Source: Peptoniphilus phoceensis
GTDB lineage: Bacteria > Bacillota > Clostridia > Tissierellales > Peptoniphilaceae
Assembly: GCF_001517665.2 (NCBI RefSeq)
Contig: NZ_LN999809.1
Location: 422,501-486,500, forward strand
Direction: 5' to 3'
DNA length: 64,000 nucleotides
Below the pieces are notes generated by a model. That model ran no database searches. It was not told where the DNA came from and saw only the letters and a program-made list of their open reading frames with translations. The translations under genes and the position numbers were made by a program. The stretch's first letter is position 1. Every line of letters starts with the position of its first letter. Shown here piece after piece: positions 1 through 8,569 of the stretch.

Positions 1-1
1 A

Positions 2-331
2 CCAAAAGCCGAAGAAATAAAAGAAATTGAAATTATAAAAAACACTTCAGAAGATAGTTTGAAAATTGAGAATCAAGATGAAATATCCGGCATAATTGAA
101 GGAATTAAGGAAAATACCAATGATACCGGTAGGGAAAGTGTCAACGATCAACCCACAAATATAAAGGATTATATTATCGTCAAATTTCACCATAAAAATG
201 CAGAAGGAAGTCCAAGCCTTGCGTATATATATAAAGACAAAAACAGTAGTTATGTTGAGCAGCCCTATGCAGGTATTTGGAAATTAAAAGAAGAAACATT
301 TGATAGAATCACTAGTAATTTGATTAAATAA
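2..331 (+). CDS. C-terminal part of an unknown protein, cut by the window edge
   Basis: The reading frame is open from base 2 to the TAA at 329-331 with no stop, so the gene begins before the window; the TTG at 59 is internal and has no ribosome binding site. The visible 109 residues begin with an acidic, Lys/Glu-rich low-complexity stretch (about residues 1-55 of the fragment) and end in a more ordered segment containing YIYKDKN and EQPYAGIWKL. That last part resembles the small beta-rich domain often found at the end of Gram-positive lipoproteins (DUF5301-like), but I am recalling this by eye. Function unknown; the N-terminus, including any signal peptide, lies outside the window. Confidence 0.6.
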   Translation, partial: PKAEEIKEIEIIKNTSEDSLKIENQDEISGIIEGIKENTNDTGRESVNDQPTNIKDYIIVKFHHKNAEGSPSLAYIYKDKNSSYVEQPYAGIWKLKEETFDRITSNLIK

Positions 332-545
332 TGATATTCAACCATCCAAGTTTATCGAGCTTATCACCTTGGCCTATTCCCGTATACGAAGCTTTTGAAA
401 AACTTTTAATTTTATCCATAATGACAACTCAATCCATGTGGAATCAGTCGCTATCCTTGAGAAAAATAAATAATTGTTTATAAGGATTAAAAATAAATAT
501 TTAATTTTAAAAGCCTTAATTTAAAAAGTTTGAAAATTTTAGAAT
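332..545. other. gene-free stretch of unusual composition
   Basis: No open frame with a ribosome binding site is seen. Bases 340-460 are clearly richer in G and C than the flanking AT-rich DNA. On the minus strand a short frame runs from an ATG at 421-419 (MDKIKSFSKASYTGIGQGDK...), about 31 codons, ending at the TAA at 328-326. It has no recognisable ribosome binding site and no family I know. The composition suggests the remnant of a transferred or decayed gene. From 460 onward the sequence is ordinary AT-rich promoter-type DNA. Confidence 0.3.
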
Positions 546-575
546 TTTACTAATAAAATAAATCATAACTATAAT
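546..575 (+). promoter_or_regulatory. probable sigma-A promoter for the TetR-family gene
   Basis: TTTACT (546-551), an 18-base spacer and a perfect TATAAT (570-575). Transcription would start near 582, leaving a leader of about 65 bases before the ATG at 646. It also shows that the upstream ATG at 574 lies within the promoter and cannot be the start codon. Confidence 0.5.
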
Positions 576-645
576 GATACTAGAGTATGTGAAACTAATA
601 AAGTTGACTAAAGAAATTAGAATAATTCTCAGAAAGAGGTTTTTT

Positions 646-1236
646 ATGGCGAAAAACTATACTAAAGATTTGATCAGAAAAGAGTTTATAAATCTTTTAA
701 ATAAAAAGAAGTTACATAATATAACTGTTACAGAATTAGCTAAAACATGTAATATTGAGAGAAAAACTTTTTATTATCACTATGAAAATTTGACACAATT
801 GGTAAAGGAAATTTTTGATGAAGAACTTGAAAGGGTAATTGAGGAGTTCACTGAGACCTTATCATGGGAAGAGAGTTTTATTTTAGCTGCTAAATTTATC
901 TTAGATAACAAAAAAGTTGTAAAGCACATGTATGAATCTGATTATAAAATTGAGTTGGAAAAATATATTTTTTCTATTTCAGGTGAAATAATGAGAAAAT
1001 ATGTAAGAAGAGTTGCTAAGGACACTCAGGCTAAAGAAATTGATATAAAGCTAATTGCTTATTTTTATCAATGTGCTCTAAGTTCTTCTTTAATTCAATG
1101 GGTAGCAACTGATATGAAGACAGATCCTAAAGCTATTGCACGAAGAATCGGAGAGCTAATGGATGGTAATATTTTATTATCTTTAAAGAGAAGTGAGAAT
1201 TTAAAAGAGTTTACCCAAAACTTTGATATTGGGTAA
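646..1236 (+). CDS. TetR/AcrR-family transcriptional regulator
   Basis: A 196-residue one-component regulator. Residues about 8-55 form the TetR-type helix-turn-helix: an ITVTELAKTCNIERKTFYYHY-like stretch with the conserved TFYYH recognition helix. The rest is a helical ligand/dimerisation domain of the short TetR_C type found in DhaS-like regulators. The start at 646 is preferred over the in-frame ATG at 574 because AGAAAGAGG precedes it and the -10 box overlaps 574. It lies 99 bases upstream of oleate hydratase on the same strand, so control of the fatty-acid hydratase in response to fatty acids is a reasonable inference. The stop codon lies inside an inverted repeat that may be the operator. 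The ligand is unknown. Confidence 0.85.
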   Translation: MAKNYTKDLIRKEFINLLNKKKLHNITVTELAKTCNIERKTFYYHYENLTQLVKEIFDEELERVIEEFTETLSWEESFILAAKFILDNKKVVKHMYESDYKIELEKYIFSISGEIMRKYVRRVAKDTQAKEIDIKLIAYFYQCALSSSLIQWVATDMKTDPKAIARRIGELMDGNILLSLKRSENLKEFTQNFDIG

Positions 1237-1263
1237 AATTACCCCAAATGTCCTCTTTTGGGA
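1210..1263. promoter_or_regulatory. cluster of four alternating ACCC/GGGT half-sites before ohyA
   Basis: TTTACCCAA (1210-1218) pairs with TTGGGTAAA (1229-1237) across 10 bases. TTGGGTAA (1229-1236) also pairs with TTACCCCAA (1239-1247), and CCCAAA (1243-1248) pairs with TTTGGG (1257-1262). The result is four half-sites of alternating orientation, overlapping the end of the TetR gene and ending just upstream of the likely ohyA promoter. A regulator-binding region is more likely than a terminator because no T-tract follows. Which protein binds is inferred, not shown. Confidence 0.45.
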
Positions 1264-1264
1264 G

Positions 1265-1293
1265 ATGACACTTTATCAAAATAATGGTTTAAT
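1265..1293 (+). promoter_or_regulatory. possible sigma-A promoter for ohyA
   Basis: ATGACA (1265-1270), 17-base spacer, TTTAAT (1288-1293), giving a predicted start near 1300 and a leader of about 35 bases ending in the strong AAGGAGG site. It lies directly after the half-site cluster, a position compatible with either repression or activation. Confidence 0.4.
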
Positions 1294-1335
1294 GAATACA
1301 GAAAGAAAGATAAAGAACTATCTAAGGAGGATGTT

Positions 1336-3129
1336 ATGGAACTTAAAACTCATGATAAAAGACTTAAATTAACTAATGGAGATTTTCAAAGATTAGTTAA
1401 GGCTAGAAAACCAGAAGGTATAGAAGAAAAATCTGCATATTTAGTTGGAACTGGTATTGCAGCTCTAACAGCAGCTTGCTTTTTAATTAGAGATGCCCAC
1501 ATGGATGGTAAGAAAATTACTTTCCTTGAACAATTAGATATTCCAGGTGGATCACTCGATGGTGAATATATGGACACTAGAGGATATGTTGCACGTGGTG
1601 GTAGAGAAACTGGTGCTCACTTTGAATGTCTATGGGATATTTGGAGCTCAATCCCAAGCTTAGAAGATCCTGAAATTAGTGTTTTAGATGATTATTTCTA
1701 TACTAATTATGATGATCCAAATTACAGTAATTGTCGTATAACTCACAAACAAGGTGAAAGGTATGATGATGGCAAGTTTAATTTAACTCAAGATCAAGTT
1801 AAGGAAATTGCTGAACTTTGTATGACTCAAGATGAAAAACTTGAAGATAAAGCAATTGAAGATATTTTTTCAGATGGTCTTTTAAATTCCGATTTTTGGA
1901 CTTTATGGAGAACTATGTTTGCTTTTGAAAATTGGCACTCAGCTTTAGAAATGAAATTATATTTAAATCGTTTCATTCACCATGTAGGTGGTCTTACAGA
2001 TTTATCAGCACTTAGATTTACTAGATATGACCAATACAATTCAATTGTAAAACCTATGGTTAAGTATCTTGAAAATCATGGATGTAAATTCCAATACAAT
2101 ATAAAAGTTACTGATGTAGATTTTGATATTTCTGAAAATAAAAAAGTTGCCACAAAAATTATTGCTGAAGATAAAGATGGAAATGATAAGTCAATTGATT
2201 TAACAGAAAATGATCTACTATTTATTACAAATGGTTCAATGACTGAAAATTCTTCTTATGGAGATGACAATACAGCAGCTGAACTTAGTGATGAACAATC
2301 TGGTTGTTGGGAAATGTGGAAAAATATTGCTAGAAAATCTGATGATTTTGGGCATCCAGAAGTTTTCTGTTCTGATGTAGAAAAGAGTAACTGGGAATCA
2401 TGTACAGTAACTTGCCACGATGAATCTGTTCCAAAATATATTGAAAAAATTACAAAGAGAAGTCCTTATGGTGGAAAAACCGTAACTGGTGGTATTGTAA
2501 CTTGCGTTGATTCATCTTGGTTAATGTCTTGGACAATTAATAGACAAGGACAATATCCAGAACAACCTGAAAATGATATTGCTGTTTGGGTTTACGGACT
2601 ATTCACAGATGTAGAAGGTGACTTCATCAAAAAGAAAATGAGAGATTGTACTGGTAAAGAAATCACTAAAGAATGGCTATATCACATTGGTGTACCAGTT
2701 AATGAAATTGATAAGCTTGCAGAAACTTGTACAGCTGTTCCAGTTATGATGCCATATATAACTTCACAATTTATGCCTAGAAAATCTGGAGATAGACCTT
2801 ATGTAGTTCCAAAGGGTGGAGTAAACTTTGCTTTTCTAGGACAATTTGCTGAAACTTTAGATGAACCAGGAAGAGATACAGTATTTACAACAGAATATTC
2901 TGGAAGAACAGCTATGGAAGCAGTTTATGTTCTTTGTGGAGTAGAAAAAGCTGTTCCAGAAGTTTATGCTTCAAGATATGATTTAAGATATCTACTAAAT
3001 GGAATGGTTGCTTTATCAGATGGTAAAAAACCTGAACTTCCACTTAGCCCACTACAAAAGATGAAAGTTGCAAAACTTATCAAGGGAACAGATATAGAAG
3101 AAATGTTAAAAGAATTTCATATAATTTAA
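1336..3129 (+). CDS. ohyA: oleate hydratase (myosin-cross-reactive antigen family)
   Basis: A 597-residue FAD-dependent fatty acid hydratase of the usual family length. It adds water to cis-9/cis-12 double bonds of unsaturated fatty acids (oleate to 10-hydroxystearate) and is generally regarded as detoxifying host unsaturated fatty acids. The dinucleotide-binding loop is G38-T-G40-I-A, followed by FLEQLDIPGGSLDG (about 64-77) and the family signature ARGGRETGAHFECLWD (about 87-102), which carries the flavin/substrate loop glutamate. A strong AAGGAGG site (1324-1330) precedes the ATG. There is no signal peptide, so it is cytosolic or membrane-peripheral. The gene follows the TetR regulator and ends in its own terminator. 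Confidence 0.96.
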   Translation: MELKTHDKRLKLTNGDFQRLVKARKPEGIEEKSAYLVGTGIAALTAACFLIRDAHMDGKKITFLEQLDIPGGSLDGEYMDTRGYVARGGRETGAHFECLWDIWSSIPSLEDPEISVLDDYFYTNYDDPNYSNCRITHKQGERYDDGKFNLTQDQVKEIAELCMTQDEKLEDKAIEDIFSDGLLNSDFWTLWRTMFAFENWHSALEMKLYLNRFIHHVGGLTDLSALRFTRYDQYNSIVKPMVKYLENHGCKFQYNIKVTDVDFDISENKKVATKIIAEDKDGNDKSIDLTENDLLFITNGSMTENSSYGDDNTAAELSDEQSGCWEMWKNIARKSDDFGHPEVFCSDVEKSNWESCTVTCHDESVPKYIEKITKRSPYGGKTVTGGIVTCVDSSWLMSWTINRQGQYPEQPENDIAVWVYGLFTDVEGDFIKKKMRDCTGKEITKEWLYHIGVPVNEIDKLAETCTAVPVMMPYITSQFMPRKSGDRPYVVPKGGVNFAFLGQFAETLDEPGRDTVFTTEYSGRTAMEAVYVLCGVEKAVPEVYASRYDLRYLLNGMVALSDGKKPELPLSPLQKMKVAKLIKGTDIEEMLKEFHII

Positions 3130-3162
3130 TAGTTTAATATTAAATTATTAATTTAAAAATTT

Positions 3163-3191
3163 GGGACGGTTTAATTATCGTCCCTTTTTTT
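3163..3191 (+). terminator. rho-independent terminator after ohyA
   Basis: GGGACG (3163-3168), a 10-base loop, CGTCCC (3179-3184) and a run of T's to 3191. It separates ohyA from the ATPase operon, which starts only 27 bases later. Confidence 0.85.
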
Positions 3192-3217
3192 AACTTTTAA
3201 AATAAAGGAGTATTCTC

Positions 3218-5296
3218 ATGAATAAAAACAACTTGAATAATCAAGCTTTGCCTACTTTGGATGAAATTCAAAAAATGTATGAAGATGTTTTGAGAAGTGA
3301 AGCATCAGAAGAAAATGAATCCAATCTAGAATCAGGAGAATTTTTTAAAAATTTTAGGAAATATGAAAAAGAAAATAAAAAAATAAATAAAGAAAATTCT
3401 ATATTAAAAAAGTATGGAGACTATATAAAATTCGAGAAAAATAAACAAAAAGAGAATATTGAAGAATTAGAAAATTTAATTGAATATGAAAAGTTTTTCT
3501 TAGAATACGAAAGAAATTTAAGTCAAAAAAATTATAAGAGTAATTTTGCTGGAAGTAATCCTGCCACAAGATATAGAATCAATAAAATTAATGAATATTC
3601 TAAAAAATTAAATGAAATTATAAATTCGTCTCCTGAAGCTTGGGAATTTTATTATCAAAGGCAGTTAATGAAAGATATAGAGACAGGCTATAACAAGGGT
3701 CTAGTTGAAGTAAAATATGTAGTTGATACAAAGAAAAAGATTATATCATCACTAAAACAAGGGACTCCAGTATATATAATTGGGCACTTGGGAAGTGGAA
3801 AAACACAGATAGCAAGAGAAGCAGCAATAGAGTTTACTATAGAAAATATTATTCAAAAGGAATTAGAAGACGACTTAGAAAAATGGTTTTTAAAAAATAA
3901 AAATGCAAATGAAGATGAAGCAATATATAAATTTAAAGAATTGAGAGAAAAAAAGAGAAATTATTATAAAAATATTTTAAAAGATGGTAATCAAGATGAT
4001 AGAGAAAAAATATATCCATATTTTATTTCTGGATCTTACAATTTAACTTATGAAGATATGTTTGTGGAAAAGACTTTATCTCTGGAAAAAGCTTCTTCTA
4101 ACGAAAGTAACATAGAATTAATAGATGAAGTTGTGGATCAATATTTTACTTGGACAAAATCTCATGAAAAAGAGCTAGAAAAAATGGACTCACAAAAACA
4201 AGATTTAATAAAAAGTAAGCTTTGGGATAGTATATCTGAAATTTTTATAGCTAGGAATACGACTTATGGAACAGTAGTCAAAAAAATTGAAAGAGAAATA
4301 TTATTAGCTGTTAAAAAAGGAAAACCTGTTATCATAGACGAGCTTAATACTATTGCAATGCAAAATTTAATAGGTTTAAATGATATTTTGCAAAGTAAAA
4401 TTGGATCTAAGGCTTATGTTACTGGAATTGGACCAGTAAAAATAAAAAAAGGTTTTGGTCTTATTGGTACAGGAAATCTCTCAACTGATTCAGTAAGTTA
4501 TGAAGCAACAAATGAATTAAATCCAGCTTTTAAATCTCGCTTTCAAACCATAGAATATAATTATGTAAATCAAAAAACAATAGGATCTTTAAAAAATCAA
4601 AAGGATAATAAAAAGAATGAACTATTTAGGATAATTTTAGTTAGACTTGCTGATAATAATGGAAATTTACACATTCCTACTCCTACAAAAACTTTGGAAG
4701 AACTTTTTAGATTGGCACAACTTTCTAGAATAACTCAAGAAGTTTTTATGGGAAAATTAATTTCTGATAAAAATAAAAAGTCGACTCAAGATTTACCAGA
4801 ACTAAAAGAATCTGTTTTGTCACTTAGAAATATTTTAAGAGTATTAGAAAATTGGAATCTAGGAGAAGAAAAAGATTTGAGTATGGCTTTATGGGATGGA
4901 TTTATTAGTTCTATCACAGAGCCAAAAGATCAAGCTTATATTTTATCTCAAGCTGTTAGATTTGGATTTTTTAAAGAGTCTGAAGGATGGACTATAAATA
5001 ATGAAAATCTTGGAAAAGTAGTACAAGAATTTGACGAAATAAGAAATAGACCTTATGAATATACAAGGGGAGAGACAGAAAGTTTAAGTTATCTAGATTT
5101 AATAAAGATATTATTTGGTCCAATACCTGAAAGAAAAGAAGTACCAGAAAATCTTAAAAGTTTTTTAAAAAAAATAGAAGAAGACCATAAAATTTCTTTG
5201 GAAGAATATGAAGATTTCGATCAAAGATTAAACAAGTTGGAACATTCTAAATTTCTTCTTGAGTATTTAGAAGATATGGAAAAAAATAAAAAATGA
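3218..5296 (+). CDS. MoxR-type AAA+ ATPase with long N-terminal helical region
   Basis: A 692-residue ATPase. The first ~170 residues are Lys/Glu-rich and probably coiled coil. Walker A is GHLGSGKT (189-196), Walker B is VIIDEL (D374-E375), and a sensor-1-like GLIGTGN follows near 420, then NPAFKSRF, consistent with an arginine-finger region. Walker A and B are about 180 residues apart, much more than in a minimal AAA+ core, implying a large helical insertion (about 210-340). It is the first gene of a three-gene operon (next gene overlaps by 4 bases) ending in a VWA protein. MoxR ATPases paired with VWA proteins are generally thought to act as metal-insertion or assembly chaperones; the client here is unknown. 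AAAGGAG precedes the ATG. Confidence 0.8.
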   Translation: MNKNNLNNQALPTLDEIQKMYEDVLRSEASEENESNLESGEFFKNFRKYEKENKKINKENSILKKYGDYIKFEKNKQKENIEELENLIEYEKFFLEYERNLSQKNYKSNFAGSNPATRYRINKINEYSKKLNEIINSSPEAWEFYYQRQLMKDIETGYNKGLVEVKYVVDTKKKIISSLKQGTPVYIIGHLGSGKTQIAREAAIEFTIENIIQKELEDDLEKWFLKNKNANEDEAIYKFKELREKKRNYYKNILKDGNQDDREKIYPYFISGSYNLTYEDMFVEKTLSLEKASSNESNIELIDEVVDQYFTWTKSHEKELEKMDSQKQDLIKSKLWDSISEIFIARNTTYGTVVKKIEREILLAVKKGKPVIIDELNTIAMQNLIGLNDILQSKIGSKAYVTGIGPVKIKKGFGLIGTGNLSTDSVSYEATNELNPAFKSRFQTIEYNYVNQKTIGSLKNQKDNKKNELFRIILVRLADNNGNLHIPTPTKTLEELFRLAQLSRITQEVFMGKLISDKNKKSTQDLPELKESVLSLRNILRVLENWNLGEEKDLSMALWDGFISSITEPKDQAYILSQAVRFGFFKESEGWTINNENLGKVVQEFDEIRNRPYEYTRGETESLSYLDLIKILFGPIPERKEVPENLKSFLKKIEEDHKISLEEYEDFDQRLNKLEHSKFLLEYLEDMEKNKK

Positions 5297-6498
5297 AATT
5301 CTCTATAAATACAAATGAATTTAAAGAAAATTTAATAAAATTAAGAAAAGACTTAAATGAAAGTTTAGAAAAGGGTAATTTAAAAGAAGATTTTGAAGAT
5401 AAATTATTGTCAATAGAAGAAAATGAAAATATAATTTTGAATGAACTTTTAGCTTATTATAGGTTGTATTCCCCAAATTTATATGAAACAAAAATAAATA
5501 GTTATCCTATAAAAGTAGAGGGAACTTTTAAGTCTGAAAGTTATTTGAAATCTTATTTAAAGATAAAAAAAGATATATTTTTCTTTTGTGACTCAAATCA
5601 AAAATCTTTTTTTGGTAGATTTTTAGACGAAGATAAATCTAAGCTAGAATTAAGTTCTCCTATAAAAAATTTTAATAAATTAATAATTTTTTGCTATCAA
5701 ATAAATGAAGATAAATTTTTAGTTTTTACTGTAAGTGGAGAAATATTTATTTTTTCATGCAAAAATAGCGAGGATCTCTTTGAGAATATTAATTCTTTAA
5801 AAATCAATAAAGTAGAAACAAAATTCAAAGGTTTTGAAAATATTATTAATTTATCAGATAAAAAATTTTTATGTCAATTAGGAAGGAATCACTTATTAAT
5901 ATTAGGATTTAATGATGACTATTCTAAAGTCAAAGTTTTAAATCAAATTAAATTATCTATTATAAAAGAAGAAATTAGTTCGTTGATTAAAATTTCTAAT
6001 TCTAAAATTGCAATTGCAACAAGTGATGGAAGCATTTTAGAGGCAAAATATTTTGATGAAGAAATTATAATTGAAAAAAAGACAAATATTTTTGAAGACC
6101 GAATTGAGAAATTAGCTCTTCTTGAAAATGAAAATTTAGATAAAAATATATGCGCAATTTTAGGAGAAAGTGGAAAGTTTGCACTTTATGATTTAGAAAA
6201 GAAAGAAGTAATAATGTTAGAAAAAGAAAAAATTAAGGGTAATTTATTTAATATTTCATCAAAAAATGGAAGTGCTCTTATTCTTACAGAAGATGGATTT
6301 GTATATTTATTGGAAGAAAATATGGGAGAGTGGAAATTAAATTCTAAAGTTTTTCTGTCTGAACTATTTTTAATAAATCTCATACCAATAGAATCATCAA
6401 TTTTTTTATCTGTGGATTTTAATGGCAATTTTTCAATTTTAAATATTGATAGACTTGATTCTTTAGATAAACTGAAAAGTATTAGTTTATATGACTAG
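5293..6498 (+). CDS. predicted beta-propeller protein between MoxR and VWA genes
   Basis: 401 residues, starting inside the stop of the ATPase gene (ATGA overlap). I recognise no named family. After an N-terminal helical region (about 1-70) there are about seven similar segments, each a run of hydrophobic residues, a G or DG turn, then another hydrophobic strand: near 95-115, 147-167 (LVFTVSGEIFIF), 194-214, 239-258 (IAIATSDGSILEA), 283-302, 323-343 (ALILTEDGFVYLL) and 369-388 (LSVDFNGNFSILNI). This spacing suits a seven-bladed WD40/PQQ-like propeller. There is no signal peptide, so it is probably a cytoplasmic scaffold or client adaptor for the flanking ATPase and VWA protein. Function is inferred from context only. 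Confidence 0.6.
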   Translation: MKFSINTNEFKENLIKLRKDLNESLEKGNLKEDFEDKLLSIEENENIILNELLAYYRLYSPNLYETKINSYPIKVEGTFKSESYLKSYLKIKKDIFFFCDSNQKSFFGRFLDEDKSKLELSSPIKNFNKLIIFCYQINEDKFLVFTVSGEIFIFSCKNSEDLFENINSLKINKVETKFKGFENIINLSDKKFLCQLGRNHLLILGFNDDYSKVKVLNQIKLSIIKEEISSLIKISNSKIAIATSDGSILEAKYFDEEIIIEKKTNIFEDRIEKLALLENENLDKNICAILGESGKFALYDLEKKEVIMLEKEKIKGNLFNISSKNGSALILTEDGFVYLLEENMGEWKLNSKVFLSELFLINLIPIESSIFLSVDFNGNFSILNIDRLDSLDKLKSISLYD

Positions 6499-6508
6499 GA
6501 GGAAAGAA

Positions 6509-8431
6509 ATGTTTGGATTAAGTAAAGAATCGTTAGATGAAAACAGTATAAAAAAAGAAGCTGAAGCAAATCTAAAGATATTTTTAGAAAATCATAAACA
6601 ATCTCTCGCAACGTTTACTAGGGATCAGAGCCTCAGATATATTGGATCTAAGAGTTTAGAAAAATTTTCTCTTAAAGCAAGTGAATCTATTTTGTATCTT
6701 CCACTAGCTACTTTTGTGGAAGATGATTTAAATAATAATGAGGTTTTATGGCATATATATAATGAGTTAGCTTTATATCCAGATTGGAAAAAAAATCCTA
6801 AATATTATTTAGGTAGAGAGTTTGCTTGGAAAAAAGAAATTGATGAAATCACTTATATTATTTCAAAAAAAACCAATGAACTATTAGATGATGATAATAA
6901 AATTGATATAAAAACTATAAGAGAATATGTAAAAAGTGAAATTTTAGATTTTTTATTTGAAATGGATAAATATACAGCTTTTCTAAGAGTTCTAGAAAGC
7001 TGTCCTGTTTACAGAGATGAAGAAGAAAAAGAAAAAATTATAAATTATATGAAAGATAAAATTGACTCTGAAGAAATCTTTTCTTCATTACCTCACAATG
7101 GATTCTCAGAAAGTTTTTTGATTTGGAATATTTATAGTGAAAATGAAAGTTTAGTTTCTGAAATAGAAGGGAAATTTGATGCTAAAATTTTTTCACAGTC
7201 TATCTATAAATTTTTAACTAAAGAATTAATAAAAGAAATCAATGAAGATGAAGGTATAAGAAAAAGAGATCCACTTATAAAATCTTTTATTTACCCAAGT
7301 TTTAAAAAATATTGGCTAGAAGAAATTGACTCTATGGGAACAAGTGAAAGCAGTGGAGAAGAAGGAAAAAAATTTTTTGAAGAAAGTAAAAAAGAAAAAT
7401 CTTCCAATAAAATTGAGTCTACAAGAAAAGATGTGGAAGAAACACTAGAAGAAATTCTAGAGCAAGAAATTAATAACCTGAAAGCTACTGGAGAATTTGA
7501 TAAAAAAGATTTGGAATCTTATGGTGTTAATGAGAAGGATCTAGAGCTATTTAATTTTTATGTAAATAAGACAAATAAACAAAGAAAAGAAATGGGAGAG
7601 TTTTGGAAAAAGTTAATAGGTTCTGCAAAAAAAGAAATTAATGTAAAAAGAAATAGACAGGCAAGAGGAAAACTAAATGTAAATGATTTAATATACAATT
7701 ACCCAGACTTTGTTGAAGCAGAACAAAAAGGGAATTATAAAGAACTTAAAATTTTTGATAAGAATTTTTTAGAATCTCATAATAAACTTTTGCCAGAAAA
7801 AATTGAAATATCTTTTTTAATAGATAATTCAGGATCTATGAATAAAGAGAAAATTGAAGCAACAAGAAAAACATTAGCAGCTACTCTTTTATCCATAAAA
7901 GACTTTAATAATTATTTGCAAATTGAGGCAAAAAAGACAAATCAAAAAATAGAAGTATTGACTGAAACGTGGTTTTTCGGAAAAAATCATTATAAAATAA
8001 AAGATTTTAAAGACAAGAAGGATTTAGAGGAATCAAAAATTATATCTTCTATAGTAAAAGTTGATGCAAGTGATGGAACTACTGAGGATGCAGCTTGTCT
8101 TAGAGACTTATATAATAATATAGATGATGAGCAAAAAAGAAGAATAAATTCTAAAAAGGAATACAAAATAATATTTGAAATTACAGACGGAGCTTCTACT
8201 TTTCCTGGTTCAACAAAAGATATTGTAAGGGATTTAATCGAAGATGGAATAGAGATTTATGCAATTCAAATAGGAAAAATATCAAATATAGATACAAAAA
8301 CCTTTAATTATATTTGGAATGATTCTTTTAAATATAAGCACGGAATCATTTTGGGAGAAGATATTCAAGAATTGACAAATGAACTTTTAAAATTAGTCAA
8401 AAAAAATATTGAATCAATTTTTCACAATTAA
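6509..8431 (+). CDS. VWA-domain (MIDAS) protein, partner of the MoxR ATPase
   Basis: 640 residues. The start at 6509 is chosen over the in-frame ATG at 6491 because AGGAGG (6497-6502) lies between them at ideal spacing. The N-terminal ~420 residues are helical and charged. The C-terminal von Willebrand factor A domain holds a complete MIDAS: D439-N-S-G-S443, a DGTTEDA threonine near 525 and FEITDGAS near 560. This is the layout of ViaA/CoxE-type partners of MoxR ATPases, with a helical N-terminal part and a C-terminal VWA. It overlaps no other gene and is followed by a strong terminator, so it closes the three-gene operon. The metal-dependent ligand is unknown. Confidence 0.85.
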   Translation: MFGLSKESLDENSIKKEAEANLKIFLENHKQSLATFTRDQSLRYIGSKSLEKFSLKASESILYLPLATFVEDDLNNNEVLWHIYNELALYPDWKKNPKYYLGREFAWKKEIDEITYIISKKTNELLDDDNKIDIKTIREYVKSEILDFLFEMDKYTAFLRVLESCPVYRDEEEKEKIINYMKDKIDSEEIFSSLPHNGFSESFLIWNIYSENESLVSEIEGKFDAKIFSQSIYKFLTKELIKEINEDEGIRKRDPLIKSFIYPSFKKYWLEEIDSMGTSESSGEEGKKFFEESKKEKSSNKIESTRKDVEETLEEILEQEINNLKATGEFDKKDLESYGVNEKDLELFNFYVNKTNKQRKEMGEFWKKLIGSAKKEINVKRNRQARGKLNVNDLIYNYPDFVEAEQKGNYKELKIFDKNFLESHNKLLPEKIEISFLIDNSGSMNKEKIEATRKTLAATLLSIKDFNNYLQIEAKKTNQKIEVLTETWFFGKNHYKIKDFKDKKDLEESKIISSIVKVDASDGTTEDAACLRDLYNNIDDEQKRRINSKKEYKIIFEITDGASTFPGSTKDIVRDLIEDGIEIYAIQIGKISNIDTKTFNYIWNDSFKYKHGIILGEDIQELTNELLKLVKKNIESIFHN

Positions 8432-8461
8432 ATAATAATTTTTCATTTTATAAATTTTTAT

Positions 8462-8498
8462 AACTCTTAAAATTAGAAATAATTTTAAGAGTTTTTTT
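8462..8498 (+). terminator. strong rho-independent terminator closing the MoxR/VWA operon
   Basis: A perfect 13-base stem (AACTCTTAAAATT at 8462-8474 with its complement at 8481-8493), a 6-base loop and a T-tract to 8498. A TATAAT at 8503-8508 directly after it may be the -10 box for the next gene, though I see no good -35. Confidence 0.85.
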
Positions 8499-8569
8499 GT
8501 TATATAATATGTTTTAAAATAAGAGAAATATAAATATAAAGTTTTAGAATTTGATTTTGGGAGATAAAA

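Noticed and set aside
574-645. Extended N-terminus of the TetR regulator
   Set aside because: The ATG at 574 overlaps the TATAAT box and has no Shine-Dalgarno; the ATG at 646 does.
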